Below the pieces are notes generated by a model. It searched no databases and was not told where the DNA came from. It saw only the letters and a program-made list of their open reading frames with translations. Both the position numbers and the translations under genes were made by a program. A stretch of 64,000 nt of DNA from Brochothrix thermosphacta DSM 20171 = FSL F6-1036 (lineage in GTDB: Bacteria; Bacillota; Bacilli; Lactobacillales; Listeriaceae): positions 2,226,285 to 2,290,284 of the forward strand of contig NZ_CP145608.1 of the NCBI RefSeq assembly GCF_036884295.1, read 5' to 3'. Positions 45,044-55,951 of the stretch are shown here, piece by piece. Each line of letters starts with the position of its first letter. Positions within the stretch are counted from its first letter, which is position 1.

Positions 45044-45399
45044 TCAGCCAACTTAAATAAAAAAAGCGTTAGTGACAATATGGAAATACCCTATCGAAAT
45101 AGGATTAATCAAAAACTATTTCTTAGGCTTTAAATAGAGCGTTTCAGACTTTACAATGGTATTAATCAATTCGATACAGGCATTATTATTAAGTTCCCAC
45201 CCTATGGGACCTAATGATGATGCCCTATTTTGATAGGCGTAAACTTTGTAATCTGAGCCCTAATCATTATGCAATAAGTAGCTTTCAAGTTTTGGCAATT
45301 GATTGAGAGTATCTAATACGAATGCCTTATCTTGACTATCATCAAATTTTCAATGATAAATGTCCATTATCGAAGATAAGTACATCCTTTTGAGCTGAA

Positions 45400-46211
45400 A
45401 GTCACGTAAATAATATTAGTGATTCAACAACCCATAAAATCATTGATATTTTACCTTCTCGCCGTTTAACTGTCCTTAAAGATTACTTTTCATCTTATTC
45501 TAGAACCGTCAGAAACGCGGTTAAAATAGTAGTTGTCGATATGAATGCCCCTTATTATGTAATGGCTAAAGAATTTTTTCCAAAAGCAAAATTAATTGTT
45601 GATCGCTTCCACTTGCCACAACTAATCGTCCGTTCTCTGTCACAGACTCGTATCCAACTCATGAATCGATTTAAAACCTCATCTCCAGAAAGTCAGAAAA
45701 CATACCGTAAACTCAAACGTTATTGGAAGTTGATACTCAAGAAAGAATCTGAACTGAACTAAGCGATACGCTGTATCGTTATATACCTTTGTTCAAAGGT
45801 ATAATGACCTCTCATGGTATTATAGATTACTTGACTAACTTAGATGAGTCATTCAAAGCAACCTACCGACTCGTACAGCAACTGACAGTTGCCTTTGACC
45901 ATCGTAATTTTGAAGCTTACAATGCACTTATTCATCAAAAACATAGCGATGTTTCTCACTATTTGAAAAAAAGCCTACGAACGTTACGTAAATATTCACA
46001 CGCAATCAATAATAGTTTTATCTATTGTTATTCAACCAAGATAAATAGAATGAATGATACTCAATTTCTGACGAAACTTCCGTCTCATACTAATCTCGTA
46101 AGCAAATAAATTCGCAACGATATTAGCAATAACAAGATTAAGCTTATCAAACGTGTTAGTTTTGGTTATAAGAATTTCAGAAATCGTATTCTTCTCTGTT
46201 TCAATAATTAA
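45400..46211 (+). pseudogene. Decayed ISL3-family transposase
   Basis: Several frames together read as the DDE part of an ISL3 transposase. The first piece is DSTTHKIIDILPSRRLTVLK, then VDMNAPYYVMAKEFFPKAK and VDRFHLPQLI (45421-45762, frame 1). After a shift comes YIPLFKGIMTSHGIIDYL to LPSHTNLVSK (about 45775-46106, frame 3). Then follow a TAA at 46107 and NNKIKLIKRVSFGYKNFRNR to 46211. Stops at 45391 and 45760 and the frame change show it is dead. The zinc-finger N-terminus expected before 45400 is not readable. Insertion sequence ends were not found. Confidence 0.8.
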
Positions 46212-46219
46212 TCATATAC

Positions 46220-46256
46220 AAAAAAGGATTGTAGAACTTAATCTACAATCCAAAAA
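46220..46256. terminator. Bidirectional terminator between the ISL3 remnant and the autolysin gene
   Basis: Perfect 10-base arms GGATTGTAGA (46226-46235) and TCTACAATCC (46242-46251), flanked by A-rich and T-poor ends that favour the minus strand (TTTTTTG). Confidence 0.7.
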
Positions 46257-46316
46257 GCTTCTTAATTTAATAGAAATTTTTCTCACCAACACTATTTGAC
46301 ACAGTGCCTTTTAAAA

Positions 46317-47066
46317 TCAATTATACTTTACGACATTTGTCTTGTGACCTGTATAGAATCGACCATTTGATAATTCCATCCGTGGCGAACCGTTCGAAGT
46401 ATATACGATTCTTTTAACCTTAAGTATGCTTCCTACTTTATACTTTTCAACTCTGTTTTTTCCTGTGAAATCCACACTCTTGTGTGACCAATCTTCTTTT
46501 AAAACTTTAACTTTTTTAGGGTTAACCGTATAATATTTTGCAGCTGTTCCTATCGTTTGTAAAACATTTATCCGATGACCCGTATAATAATTACCATCTT
46601 CTAATTGCATACGTGGCGAACCATTCGCTGTGTATTTAATGGCTTTGACTTTCAAGATTGATCCCGCAGTGTACTTCTTCACTTTGTTTTTTTCCGTGAA
46701 ATTCACACTCGTATGTGACCATTCATCTTTCAACGCCACTACGATTTTAGGATTAACCGTATAATATTTTGCAGCTGTTCCTATCGTTTGTAAAACATTT
46801 ATCCGATGACCCGTATAATAATTACCATCTTCTAATTGCATACGCGGCGAACCATTCGCTGTGTATTTAATGGCTTTGACTTTCAAGATTGATCCCGCAG
46901 TGTACTTCTTCACTTTGTTTTTTTCCGTGAAATTCACACTCGTATGTGACCATTCATCTTTCAACGCCACTACGATTTTAGGATTAACCGTATAATATTT
47001 TGCAGCTGTTCCTATCGTTTGTAAAACATTTATCCGATGACCCGTATAATAATTACCAATTACCAT
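46317..47066 (-). pseudogene. Autolysin C-terminal part: DUF5776 repeats 3 (end) to 6
   Basis: Continuation of the gene that starts at 48690, thrown out of frame by a 7-bp duplication. It encodes the end of repeat 3, repeats 4 and 5 (nearly identical, 77 residues each: YYTVNPKIVVALKDEWSHTS to NVLQTIGTAAK) and a diverged repeat 6 (YYTVNPKKVKVLKEDWSHKS to TGHKTNVVKYN). The last repeat's divergence marks it as the old C-terminal unit. DUF5776 units are thought to bind the cell wall. No ribosome site precedes this frame. Confidence 0.85.
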
Positions 47067-47690
47067 CTTCTAATTGCATACGCGGCGAACCATTCGCTGT
47101 GTATTTAATGGCTTTGACTTTCAAGATTGATCCCGCAGTGTACTTCTTCACTTTGTTTTTTTCCGTGAAATTCACACTCGTATGTGACCATTCATCTTTC
47201 AACGCCACTACGATTTTAGGATTAACCGTATAATATTTTGCAGCTGTTCCTATCGTTTGTAAAACATTTATCCGATGACCCGTATAATAATTACCATCTT
47301 CTAATTGCATACGTGGCGAACCATTCGCTGTGTATTTAATGGCTTTGACTTTCAAGATTGATCCCGCAGTGTACTTCTTCACTTTGTTTTTTTCCGTGAA
47401 ATTCACACTCGTATGTGACCATTCATCTTTCAACGCCACTACGATTTTAGGATTAACCGTATAATATTTTGCAGCTGTTCCTATCGTTTGTAAAACATTT
47501 ATCCGATGACCCGTATAATAATTACCATCTTCTAATTGCATACGTGGCGCACCATTCGCTGTGTATTTAATGGCTTTGACTTTCAAGATTGATCCCGCAG
47601 TGTACTTCTTCACTTTGTTTTTTTCCGTGAAATTCACACTCGTATGTGACCATTCATCTTTCAACGCCACTACGGTTTTAGGGTTAACCG
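46531..47690 (-). repeat. Five near-identical 231-bp tandem repeats (DUF5776 units)
   Basis: Landmark sequence CTTCTAATTGCATACG recurs at 231-base spacing, except for one step of 238 bases caused by an extra ATTACCA. The units differ by only a few bases, so they were homogenised or amplified recently. Unit-number variation by recombination is expected. Confidence 0.9.
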
Positions 47691-48690
47691 TATAATAATC
47701 ATTCAGATTAATATTATCTCCAAATGCTTCTTTGTCCCAAGCGGTTAAGTTATTATAGGTAATTGTTCTTTGTAATTTTCCAGGGTAGTCAGGATCCGTT
47801 GCATAACCCGCTAACCAAATTTCATTGGTAGCTTTAATATAGTTTTTCTCGCCAAGTACTTTATAATAACGTGGATTTTCAACTAAAAATTTCCCGTGAT
47901 CTTCCATACTTTCTTTCCAGCTCGGATATTTTCGGAATTCAGCATTCACAGTTACCCACTGGCCATTGATAAACTCAAGGGTTGGCCATAACTCAAATTG
48001 ACCATTATAGCGCCCTTTGATACCAAATAAATTATTGGCGCTTAATGACAATCCCGATGAACCCCAACCACTTTCTAATGCGGCTTGAGCACCCGTCAAT
48101 GATGGTAAAACCTTATATTTTTTCCAGCCCGATATTGCACCAGCTTTAATTTTACTCAAAAACAATTCGGTATTAGACATTGTTGGAGCAGCCAAACTAC
48201 GTTTCGAACGTGTTTTAGATTCTGATTCAACTTGATAATAGCCTGGGCCTAAATCCGGTCTCAATTCCATTTTAGGTAGATTTGCCAGTGTTTCTTCCAC
48301 CGCTTTTTCTTGTGGTGTTTTCTCTTCTGAACTGGATTTATCAGTAGTCTCATTACTACTTTCTGAAGTTATTGTTTCATTATCTGAAGTATTCACCGTT
48401 GCATCATCGTCAGATATTGCAGATGATGTAGTCTCACTATTTGATGTAGTCTCACTATTTGATGTAGTCTCACTATTTGATGTAGTCTCACTATTTGCTG
48501 TGTTCGCATCTGTTTCTATTTGTTCACTATCATTCAATGCAGACTCACTTAGTGAACTGCTATTATTTTGAATAGTCTTTGATTTTTCTGAAGTTACTGT
48601 CTCGTATGAATTACTTGCATACACTGATGGCATCGCTGTGAACGTAAGTACACCACTCATCAAAACCAAAAGCATCTTATTTTTTTTCAC
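47053..48690 (-). pseudogene. Secreted GH73 N-acetylglucosaminidase autolysin, N-terminal part, frameshifted
   Basis: 545 codons. A signal peptide (residues 1-25) precedes a Ser/Thr/Asn/Glu-rich stalk with four NSETTS repeats (about residues 66-90). A GH73 glucosaminidase domain follows (residues about 172-330), with the catalytic Glu in QAALESGWGSSGLS and the partner stretch NNLFGIKGRYNG. Then come DUF5776 repeats 1, 2 and most of 3. The frame breaks at about 47057 where ATTACCA is duplicated. Without it the protein would be 788 residues with six repeats. As read, it keeps signal, enzyme and two and a half wall-binding units, so it may still act as a shortened autolysin in cell separation. 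RBS AAGGGGTGAAGGCTA. Confidence 0.85.
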
Positions 48691-49237
48691 TAGCCTTCAC
48701 CCCTTTTTTTACTCATATCTTCCATTATAACATTTTTCAGACGAACAAATTTTTATTTTTTATATCCAAAAAGTTATTTTTTGAAACTTCGTAGCTCACA
48801 TCAATATATATAATAAATCCATAGCTATTGCTTATTATCAACTAATAGGTAGTATACACTATAAAAAAACATTTTAACCATTTGTCACCATAATGATACA
48901 TAGATTTAATACACATTTTGTAATATTTTATCCGTTGTTTTTATTTAATTATTTTCAAATACGATATTACTTCATCGCACAGGTACTTATCCTTGTTTCT
49001 TTTCAATATGATTTCTCAAAAAGAACCTCTATAAATTCTCTTTTAAATATAGTTTTCGACCTACCCAGAGGATGATATATGACTCTTACAAATCATATTT
49101 TTCACAAATAAAATTGTTACTTTGTATTCGTTTCAATTAAAAGTAAATCACGCTCAAAAAAAAACATTCATAATTAAGTATCCATAAAACTGAGGCAGCT
49201 ACAATTCTTGTAGCTGCCTCAATTACCACTTATTCTA
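48691..49237. other. AT-rich spacer between the autolysin gene and galU
   Basis: 547 bases, very AT-rich. It holds the autolysin upstream region and the galU terminator (49188-49226). A 60-codon frame on the plus strand (48893-49075) has no ribosome site and looks random. Nothing else seen. Confidence 0.6.
49188..49226 (-). terminator. Terminator of the teichoic acid/galU operon
   Basis: Perfect 13-base arms TGAGGCAGCTACA (49191-49203) and TGTAGCTGCCTCA (49209-49221), followed on the minus strand by GTTTTATG. Confidence 0.85.
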
Positions 49238-50113
49238 TTATTCTTTATTTTCTTGAGCTAATTCATTAACTAGCTCTTGCACACGCTCTTTAATTTCTGG
49301 ATGATCCAAGGCAAAACGCAAAGTAGTATCAACAAAACCAAATTTATCTCCAACATCATAACGACGTCCTTCAAACTCATAAGCAAGCACGCGTTCTGTT
49401 TTATTAAGGCGGTCTATAGCATCTGTTAACTGAATTTCATCTCCAGCACCAGCTTCTTGCGTCTCAAGTAAGCTAAATATTCCTGGTGTAAGTAAGTACC
49501 GACCTAATATTGCTAATTGACTCGGTGCTTTTTCTACACTTGGCTTTTCCACAAAACCGCGCACACTATAGAGCTTATCTCCTATCTCAGTTTCTGGGTC
49601 AATGATCCCATACCTATTTGTATCTTCTAAAGGTACTGTTTGAACACCGATAATTGAGTTTTTTGTTTTATCATACTGATTGATTAATTGTTTAACACAA
49701 GGTGTTTCTGATTTCACAATATCATCACCTAATAAAACAACAAACGGTTCATTTCCAACAAACCCCTTAGCTTGCAAAATAGCATCTCCGAGACCACGAG
49801 GGCTTTTTTGTCGAATAAAGTGAATGTTGATTTTTGAAGTTTCTTGAACCATCGCTAGCATGTCCAATTTGTTTTTTGAAAGTAAATTTTGCTCTAACTC
49901 AGGCGCATTATCGAAATGATCTTCGATTGATCGTTTTCCTTTACCTGTAATAATCAGTATTTCTTCAATACCTGAATCGACAGCTTCTTCTACAATATAT
50001 TGAATCGTTGGTTTATCAATAATAGGTAACATTTCTTTAGCCGTCGCTTTTGTAGCTGGTAAAAAACGGGTCCCTAATCCTGCTGCCGGTATAATGGCTT
50101 TTTTTACTTTCAT
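49238..50113 (-). CDS. galU: UTP-glucose-1-phosphate uridylyltransferase
   Basis: A 291-residue nucleotidyltransferase. The N-terminal signature [21 protein letters not shown] (G-rich loop with catalytic Arg and Lys) is followed by [17 protein letters not shown] and the central [12 protein letters not shown]. It makes UDP-glucose for teichoic acid glucosylation, lipid anchors and GalE. I start at the ATG at 50113 (GGGGAG six bases upstream), two bases after the stop of the preceding gene. Last gene of the wall-polymer operon. Confidence 0.95.
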   Translation of the reverse strand: MKVKKAIIPAAGLGTRFLPATKATAKEMLPIIDKPTIQYIVEEAVDSGIEEILIITGKGKRSIEDHFDNAPELEQNLLSKNKLDMLAMVQETSKINIHFIRQKSPRGLGDAILQAKGFVGNEPFVVLLGDDIVKSETPCVKQLINQYDKTKNSIIGVQTVPLEDTNRYGIIDPETEIGDKLYSVRGFVEKPSVEKAPSQLAILGRYLLTPGIFSLLETQEAGAGDEIQLTDAIDRLNKTERVLAYEFEGRRYDVGDKFGFVDTTLRFALDHPEIKERVQELVNELAQENKE

Positions 50114-50115
50114 AT

Positions 50116-51270
50116 TCAACTCCCCTTCAAAGTTTTTTTAATAACTGATGATACAATTCTTTCTGTTGCTGCTCCATCATCTTGTGAACAATAGGACTCG
50201 ATAAATTGAGTACTTGGATAAGTCGGTGTAATAATTGCTTCAATTAAAGCAGTTGTTGTATCTACTACTATACCCGGTAAATCCGCAATTATATCCGAAT
50301 ACATCCCTCTAACCTCATTTTGATAAGTCTCCCAATCCGGTGTAAAAAAAATAATTGGACGTTGTAAATTAGCGTAATCGAAAAACACCGAGGAATAATC
50401 TGTAATCAAAAAGTCACTAATAACAAAATAGCTATTGATATCATATGTTTGAGGTACTTTAATCGCAAAACCTTTGAATTTTTCAGGAATTTTTATCTGA
50501 TCAGAAATAAGGTAATGCCATTTTATTAGAAGAACATACTCAGCTCCTAATACAGAGTACATTTTTTCTAAATCGATATCCAGAACTGAACGGTAAGACC
50601 CTTTTTCATGACTATTATTGTCTTTCCATGTAGGTGCATAAAGTATCACTTTTTTTGAAGTGGAAATCCCTATTTCTTTTTTCATTTCATCAACAAAATC
50701 AACATCAAAATTTTTCAAAAAATCATTTCTTGGATAACCTGTCACTTTAACTTTATCCGCAGATAAATTAAAAGCAGATTGATATTTTTCGCTTGCATAG
50801 TCATTTTGTGCAATCAAAAAATCCCATTTACTCGTATCTGATACCAACGTTTTGCGGTAAGTCGCTTGATCGATTCCAGGCATAGTTAATTTCTCTATAT
50901 CCAATCCTAATTTTTTCAAAGGTGTTCCATGCCAAGTTTGAAGATATGTTGTTTTTTTATTTTTAACAACCCAATCAGGCACTCGAACATTATTCACCCA
51001 GTAACTCGCTCGAGCCATCAAAACCAGCCACTTAAATGAACCACGTTTCACCGTCTCAATATTCTGCTTAATAAATTCATCTTCATAACCAGGCTTCACT
51101 GCCCAGATTAAACGATAGGGATATTCATTCTTATTCTCCAATAAAAACTTGTGAATTGCTTTTGGGCTGTCACTAAATTGTTTTCCAAAAAAGCTCTCAA
51201 ATACAATGATTTTTTTTACTGGTAATAAAGTAAAAAGACACATTATTAATTTAGCCATTTTCACTTTCAT
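50116..51270 (-). CDS. CDP-glycerol glycerophosphotransferase family protein (TagB/TagF-like)
   Basis: A 384-residue enzyme that spans only the catalytic GT-B domain of the family. Motifs: [54 protein letters not shown] and the C-terminal [26 protein letters not shown]. It transfers glycerol-phosphate from CDP-glycerol, either to prime the linkage unit (TagB) or to extend the chain. Length close to TagB suggests priming. An N-terminal amphipathic or hydrophobic stretch ([14 protein letters not shown]) may dock it to the membrane. RBS GAGGGGGAATCAT. Confidence 0.88.
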   Translation of the reverse strand: MKVKMAKLIMCLFTLLPVKKIIVFESFFGKQFSDSPKAIHKFLLENKNEYPYRLIWAVKPGYEDEFIKQNIETVKRGSFKWLVLMARASYWVNNVRVPDWVVKNKKTTYLQTWHGTPLKKLGLDIEKLTMPGIDQATYRKTLVSDTSKWDFLIAQNDYASEKYQSAFNLSADKVKVTGYPRNDFLKNFDVDFVDEMKKEIGISTSKKVILYAPTWKDNNSHEKGSYRSVLDIDLEKMYSVLGAEYVLLIKWHYLISDQIKIPEKFKGFAIKVPQTYDINSYFVISDFLITDYSSVFFDYANLQRPIIFFTPDWETYQNEVRGMYSDIIADLPGIVVDTTTALIEAIITPTYPSTQFIESYCSQDDGAATERIVSSVIKKTLKGS

Positions 51271-51293
51271 ATGATTCCCCCTCGTAGCGCTAA

Positions 51294-52787
51294 TTATTCA
51301 ATAATTGATAACCAATTGCTAACAAATTTTTCCTCTGAAAATTTGTTAGAACGTTTTCTGGTTAAATTTCTATTATGAGGGGTAACTACTTCTTGTAGCA
51401 TTTCTTCACATAGCGATTGCGGCGTGCTTTTTTTTGTAAGTCTCCCCGAGTTAGCGTCTAAAATTTCAGATGGTCCCCAGTAAAGATCATAACTAATTAC
51501 AGGACACCCATTTGTAATGCTTTCTAAAACCGTCAAGGCAAAGCCTTCAGCTGTGCTGCACATTAATGAAAAGTCTGCTTCTTGAAAAATTTCATCTGGA
51601 TTTTTAGTCACACCTTTAAAATTAATCGTTTCGTTAAGATTCAATTTCGACACTATTTTTTTTAAATCTACTTCATGTAATCCTTCACCATATATATTTA
51701 ATTTATAAGCTGGATTAACTTTACTGAATTCACTAAAAGCAATAATAGCATGGTCAATTCTTTTTTCAGGAGCGAGTCGAGCAATAATAACAATTGTTTT
51801 ATCTTTTACTTTATTTTTTATAGCTACTGTATTTCGAGCATGAGGTATTACCTCTACTTTCCCATCTAAATGTGGGTGTCTGGCAATGATATTTTTTTTC
51901 TGTCCTTCAGTTAAGGTTACAATTTTATCATTTTCACCCCATTTACCCTCAAAAGCTACTTTAAAACTTTTTTTCACATTGGAATCTAAGTTTGTTGGTT
52001 CACTAAGATGTGAACCATGAAGTTGTAAAATTTTTGTAATGTTAGTATCCAAATTCAAAATCGATTTATCTAGTAGACGTGCATCGTTTATAATTGTATC
52101 TCCAGGCTTAAATAGTTCTGAAAACCAATGTTCAAAGAATGCTGCTTCTGTTGAAAATACCTTTGTATCATCCTTTTTATCAAATAGTATCACTCTATCT
52201 ACTATAAGTTTTTTATTATCATCATATGAATATTCCTTAGCTGCATAAGGCTTCAAATTAACATTGACAAAAACATCTGTATTTATTTTGTCAGTTCCCG
52301 CTTCAAAATAACGAATTTTATGAACATTACCATTACTATTTACATAGGCCCTTTTAACAGAACGTTTATAATTTGGTGAATAAAAATCAACATTTTTAAC
52401 TTCACCTGACTTCTTATGATGTGAAACATGCATTACAATTCTACCTTCTTGATATGAATAGATGAGATTACTATTAGCTGAACGTTTTACATCATCACGG
52501 TTCCCTTTAATCTCTGTTTTTATCAATTTTAAATAATTATTTCTTTTGCCTCTCATGCTCCCTCTATAATAATCATAAATATTAACGGGATTAATAGACT
52601 CATTAATTTTATTGCTTTGCCTAAATTTTTTATATACTTGTTCATATTCTTCATTATAATTCGTTGTATAAATATTTATTTTTTTCCCTTCTTTAGAAAA
52701 AAGACGAGCTCTTCTTAACAATGAGGATGTTCTTCCTCCGTGAACTGGAGGTAAAGTACTTGTAATAATATTTATAGTTTTATTCAT
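51294..52787 (-). CDS. GT4-family glycosyltransferase (TagE-like)
   Basis: A 497-residue GT-B glycosyltransferase. The N-terminus reads NIITSTLPPVHGGRTSSLLRR. A long beta-rich insert (residues about 90-200) precedes the acceptor site, and the nucleotide-sugar domain has the E-x7-E motif in EGFALTVLESITNGCPVI. The layout resembles TagE, which adds alpha-glucose to poly(glycerol phosphate), though TagE is longer. UDP-glucose would come from the galU product two genes on. Noticeably AT-rich compared with flanking genes, which may mean transfer. RBS AGAGGGTAATTATG-type, two bases from the upstream gene. Confidence 0.82.
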   Translation of the reverse strand: MNKTINIITSTLPPVHGGRTSSLLRRARLFSKEGKKINIYTTNYNEEYEQVYKKFRQSNKINESINPVNIYDYYRGSMRGKRNNYLKLIKTEIKGNRDDVKRSANSNLIYSYQEGRIVMHVSHHKKSGEVKNVDFYSPNYKRSVKRAYVNSNGNVHKIRYFEAGTDKINTDVFVNVNLKPYAAKEYSYDDNKKLIVDRVILFDKKDDTKVFSTEAAFFEHWFSELFKPGDTIINDARLLDKSILNLDTNITKILQLHGSHLSEPTNLDSNVKKSFKVAFEGKWGENDKIVTLTEGQKKNIIARHPHLDGKVEVIPHARNTVAIKNKVKDKTIVIIARLAPEKRIDHAIIAFSEFSKVNPAYKLNIYGEGLHEVDLKKIVSKLNLNETINFKGVTKNPDEIFQEADFSLMCSTAEGFALTVLESITNGCPVISYDLYWGPSEILDANSGRLTKKSTPQSLCEEMLQEVVTPHNRNLTRKRSNKFSEEKFVSNWLSIIE

Positions 52788-52789
52788 AA

Positions 52790-54823
52790 TTACCCTCTTT
52801 TCATATTATTTACTATAAAATCAACCGTTTTAAACGATGATTTACCATCATTTATCGCACAGTAACGTTCATAAAAATCTTCAAAACGATGTGCGTATTT
52901 CACATTTTCATTTGAAAGACTGTTTTGAATTTCAAGCATTAAATCTTTTCTGTTTTTCACGATTGCTCCTGGCATTGTTTTTTCATAATCCAAATAAAAA
53001 CCACGAAGTTCGTCTTTATAGACATGGTAATCATAAGGATAAAAAAGCATTGGTTTCTTCAGATAGGCATAGTCAAAGAACACAGAAGAATAATCGGTAA
53101 TTAGCATATCAGATGCTAGATAAAGATCGCTAATATCTGGATGATCTGACGCGTTAATAACAAAATCTTCAAACCCCGTTAAATCCAACGCATTAGAAAT
53201 TAAATAATGCATGCGTAATACTAAGACACTATCAGCGCCGAACTTAGCTTTCATATCATTTAGATCAAACGGCAATTCAAAAGTATATTTCCCTTGTTCA
53301 ATGAATTGGTTGTCACGATAAGTAGGTGCGTATAGGATTACATTTTTATTTTCGGGAATACCCAAGTTAACTTTAATGTCATTGATATCCACCGCTGTGG
53401 CATTAATTAATTTATCATTACGTGGGTAACCCACCTTCAAAATTTTATTATCAAAGCCAAAAGCGCTACGGAAGATCGCTGTTGAATAATCATTGGGACT
53501 TATTAATGCATCCCAACGGTTTGCCTCTTTCACAAAATTACGATGATATTTTTCAGTTGTCGTTCCTGGCATAGAAACATTCTGTATATCCAAACCTAAT
53601 TTTTTCAATGGTGTTCCATGCCATGTTTGTACGTAAAGTGTGTGAGTTTGTTTTTTCACCCACAATGGTATACGTGCGTTACTAACCCAGATATGTGCTT
53701 TAGCCATTGTATTCGCCCATTTTTGAGTTTCTCTCACAATATACTCAATCCCATTAGCAACACAATACTCCACTTGTACTTTATCAATGGACCAAATTAA
53801 TTGATAACTTGGATAGTAGCGTTGCATCAATTTGTAAATTGCCATTGGGCTATCACTTACTTGTCTACCACCAAAACTTTCAAACACCACTGTTTGATTC
53901 TCAAACGGTTCATGTGTTTTATTTAAAATCCGCTTACATAAAAACACTTTGTTTTTTCGCATCAGCTGGTTTTTATTATTTTGAAACTTAGTATTCGCTC
54001 CTACTATTTTTTTCTTAGCTGTAATAGGAAGTGGATCCACCGTATACCTTTGTAAAAAGACAGTACCATCTGCATGAATAATGAGTTCAACATTTTCTTT
54101 TTTAGCTACCCGAAACTTCATATTAAGTCCCTGTTTAGCACCTTTATACTCTATCCTTTGATAAAAATTAATACATTCATTATGGCTGTTCACAATATCA
54201 AAAGATGTATATAAATCATATGTTCCTTTTTTTTCTATTTCTTCGATGGGGATCAGTGCATCAAAAATATAATCTATTGTTCCAATTGAAAAAACATTTT
54301 CATATCGATTATGACGTTTCTTCAAAATGATTTTTTGATTGCTCATCTTACAATTATTATAACGATTAACTCCCGATATATATAGTCCCTCGGGTGATAA
54401 ATTGACACTTGTCACGTTGAATTTTTCTTCAATATGCTCTGTTTTAACACTGATTATAGCCTGACCATCACTGCTTGTTAAGAATTCAAAACTACTGCCT
54501 TTAATATCTAATAGTATTCGCTCAGTAATGTAGTTATTTTCTACATTAACAAGTTCGCTCGTATGCCCGTCATTTATAGCTAAATATATATGCCAGTTAA
54601 AACTAACAACATCTTCTACAGGATACTTCAGTACTAAAGGATCCAGTGTAATCGACATAATATTTCCATTGCTATGATTGATTGGAAAGCTAATGATTGC
54701 GTTCGTTTCCTGTTCTCTAAAAATGATATTCATGTATTTACTATCAGTAAGATTATCTAACATTTCAAAACTAAATACATACTTATCTTGTTGGCGTTTA
54801 ACTTCTGAAAAAATCGCTCTCAA
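52790..54823 (-). CDS. CDP-glycerol:poly(glycerophosphate) glycerophosphotransferase (TagF-like)
   Basis: A 677-residue two-part protein. Residues 1 to about 290 form a beta-sandwich-rich accessory domain with no close named family. Residues about 300-677 are the TagF catalytic domain with [46 protein letters not shown] and [25 protein letters not shown]. It polymerises the wall teichoic acid chain at the inner membrane face. The paralogous shorter copy lies two genes downstream. RBS AAGGAGGACTTTAATTG before the start at 54823. Confidence 0.88.
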   Translation of the reverse strand: MRAIFSEVKRQQDKYVFSFEMLDNLTDSKYMNIIFREQETNAIISFPINHSNGNIMSITLDPLVLKYPVEDVVSFNWHIYLAINDGHTSELVNVENNYITERILLDIKGSSFEFLTSSDGQAIISVKTEHIEEKFNVTSVNLSPEGLYISGVNRYNNCKMSNQKIILKKRHNRYENVFSIGTIDYIFDALIPIEEIEKKGTYDLYTSFDIVNSHNECINFYQRIEYKGAKQGLNMKFRVAKKENVELIIHADGTVFLQRYTVDPLPITAKKKIVGANTKFQNNKNQLMRKNKVFLCKRILNKTHEPFENQTVVFESFGGRQVSDSPMAIYKLMQRYYPSYQLIWSIDKVQVEYCVANGIEYIVRETQKWANTMAKAHIWVSNARIPLWVKKQTHTLYVQTWHGTPLKKLGLDIQNVSMPGTTTEKYHRNFVKEANRWDALISPNDYSTAIFRSAFGFDNKILKVGYPRNDKLINATAVDINDIKVNLGIPENKNVILYAPTYRDNQFIEQGKYTFELPFDLNDMKAKFGADSVLVLRMHYLISNALDLTGFEDFVINASDHPDISDLYLASDMLITDYSSVFFDYAYLKKPMLFYPYDYHVYKDELRGFYLDYEKTMPGAIVKNRKDLMLEIQNSLSNENVKYAHRFEDFYERYCAINDGKSSFKTVDFIVNNMKRG

Positions 54824-54835
54824 TTAAAGTCCTCC

Positions 54836-55732
54836 TTAAAAATTAAAAACAAGTTGATTAGGTAAAGTGATTGCAACGTCAATTGCTTCTTTTTCATCCA
54901 CGTATAATGTTATTTGTTCGTTTAAATTCAATTGTTCAATTAACTCTTTATAAAATTCATAACGATTATTCAGCTTGACTTGATTAACATAATCGATACC
55001 TTCGAATCTTTGGGTAATAACATATTGCGGTGCATTTGTTACTTTGGTTTCAGTATTTTCCATCTGCGTTGCATCCTGTATATCGTCAACACTGACATTC
55101 TCTTCAGCGTTATTATGTGTATGCTGTAGTTGAACAATCAATTCAAGTAGTTTTTCTTGTTCGCTGGGTTCACTGTTTTTTTCTTGTTCAATTATTTCTC
55201 TTTTTTCATGAACAATTCTAAAAACCATTTCTTTTGATTGGTTGAATAAAATAGTGGCCGTTGGTTTACTATCTCTAAAATAATCCACGGCTAGTAAGTG
55301 GTTATCTTTAAAATAGTGAGTCTCACTTAAATTTCCTAATATATAGAATTTAATGTAGTTTAATTTATCTTGACTCGTATAGTGATGTGCTTCTTCAACT
55401 TCATTTGAAGAATTAAAATATTCAATATATTTTTTACCTTTACTGTCATACGAGATGAGCGATGATGGGAAGTTATCTAATGGTTCTCTTATGTTATTAT
55501 ATGCCACACCTGGACTGTTGCGATAAATTTCTGATGCACTTGTAGTTGGAATGTTCTTTCCAAATAGCTTTTTAACAGTCTTTTCTGCCTTAAAAACATC
55601 CTTATATTGTGCCATCCCTAATATCAATTGCACGCTTTCCTCAGATGCTATACAAGCATTTATTTTTTGCGTTAGACGGCCGCTTATAATTGTATCTGTA
55701 TCTGTCACTATAAACACATTCTTCATAATCAC
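54836..55732 (-). CDS. Uncharacterised protein of the teichoic acid operon
   Basis: A 298-residue protein I do not recognise. It has no signal peptide or membrane helix. The start KNVFIVTDTDTIISGRLTQKINACI has a Rossmann-like strand-loop-helix. The middle (YFNSSNEVEEAHHYTSQDKLNYIKF) resembles the inserted beta-domain of TagE-type glycosyltransferases. A Glu/Asn-rich stretch (about 205-240) links to a C-terminal domain (ITQRFEGIDYVNQVKLNNRYEF). First gene of the operon, 12 bases before the tagF-like gene. An accessory role in polymer or glycosyl transfer is inferred. The start codon is GTG at 55732, six bases after GGAGG; an ATG two codons later is the alternative. Confidence 0.7.
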   Translation of the reverse strand: MIMKNVFIVTDTDTIISGRLTQKINACIASEESVQLILGMAQYKDVFKAEKTVKKLFGKNIPTTSASEIYRNSPGVAYNNIREPLDNFPSSLISYDSKGKKYIEYFNSSNEVEEAHHYTSQDKLNYIKFYILGNLSETHYFKDNHLLAVDYFRDSKPTATILFNQSKEMVFRIVHEKREIIEQEKNSEPSEQEKLLELIVQLQHTHNNAEENVSVDDIQDATQMENTETKVTNAPQYVITQRFEGIDYVNQVKLNNRYEFYKELIEQLNLNEQITLYVDEKEAIDVAITLPNQLVFNF

Positions 55733-55913
55733 TCATTACCTCCTACAAAAATATAATCACTTCTTTTTGCGATTATTTACTACTAATATACTAGAGAATA
55801 TCTTCATATCATTTATTATTATATCATTAATTCTGTGCCCTCACTATAGAAAACCGCATGTAGAACGCTTAATAAACAATCTAAAACTATTTGTGAGTGT
55901 TATTCCCCTACCA

Positions 55914-55947
55914 TAAAAAAACCAACGATTAAGAATCGTTGGTTTTT
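55914..55947 (-). terminator. tagD terminator
   Basis: Perfect 14-base arms AAAAACCAACGATT (55917-55930) and AATCGTTGGTTTTT (55934-55947), with a T-run continuing on the minus strand. It separates tagD from the main teichoic acid operon. Confidence 0.9.
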
Positions 55948-55951
55948 AGTG

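Noticed and set aside
46531..47690. Regular direct repeats that might suggest a CRISPR array
   Set aside because: The units are 231 bp without spacers and translate in frame into DUF5776 domains.
48893..49075. 60-codon open frame in an AT-rich spacer
   Set aside because: No ribosome site, composition like translated AT-rich noncoding DNA, no family resemblance.
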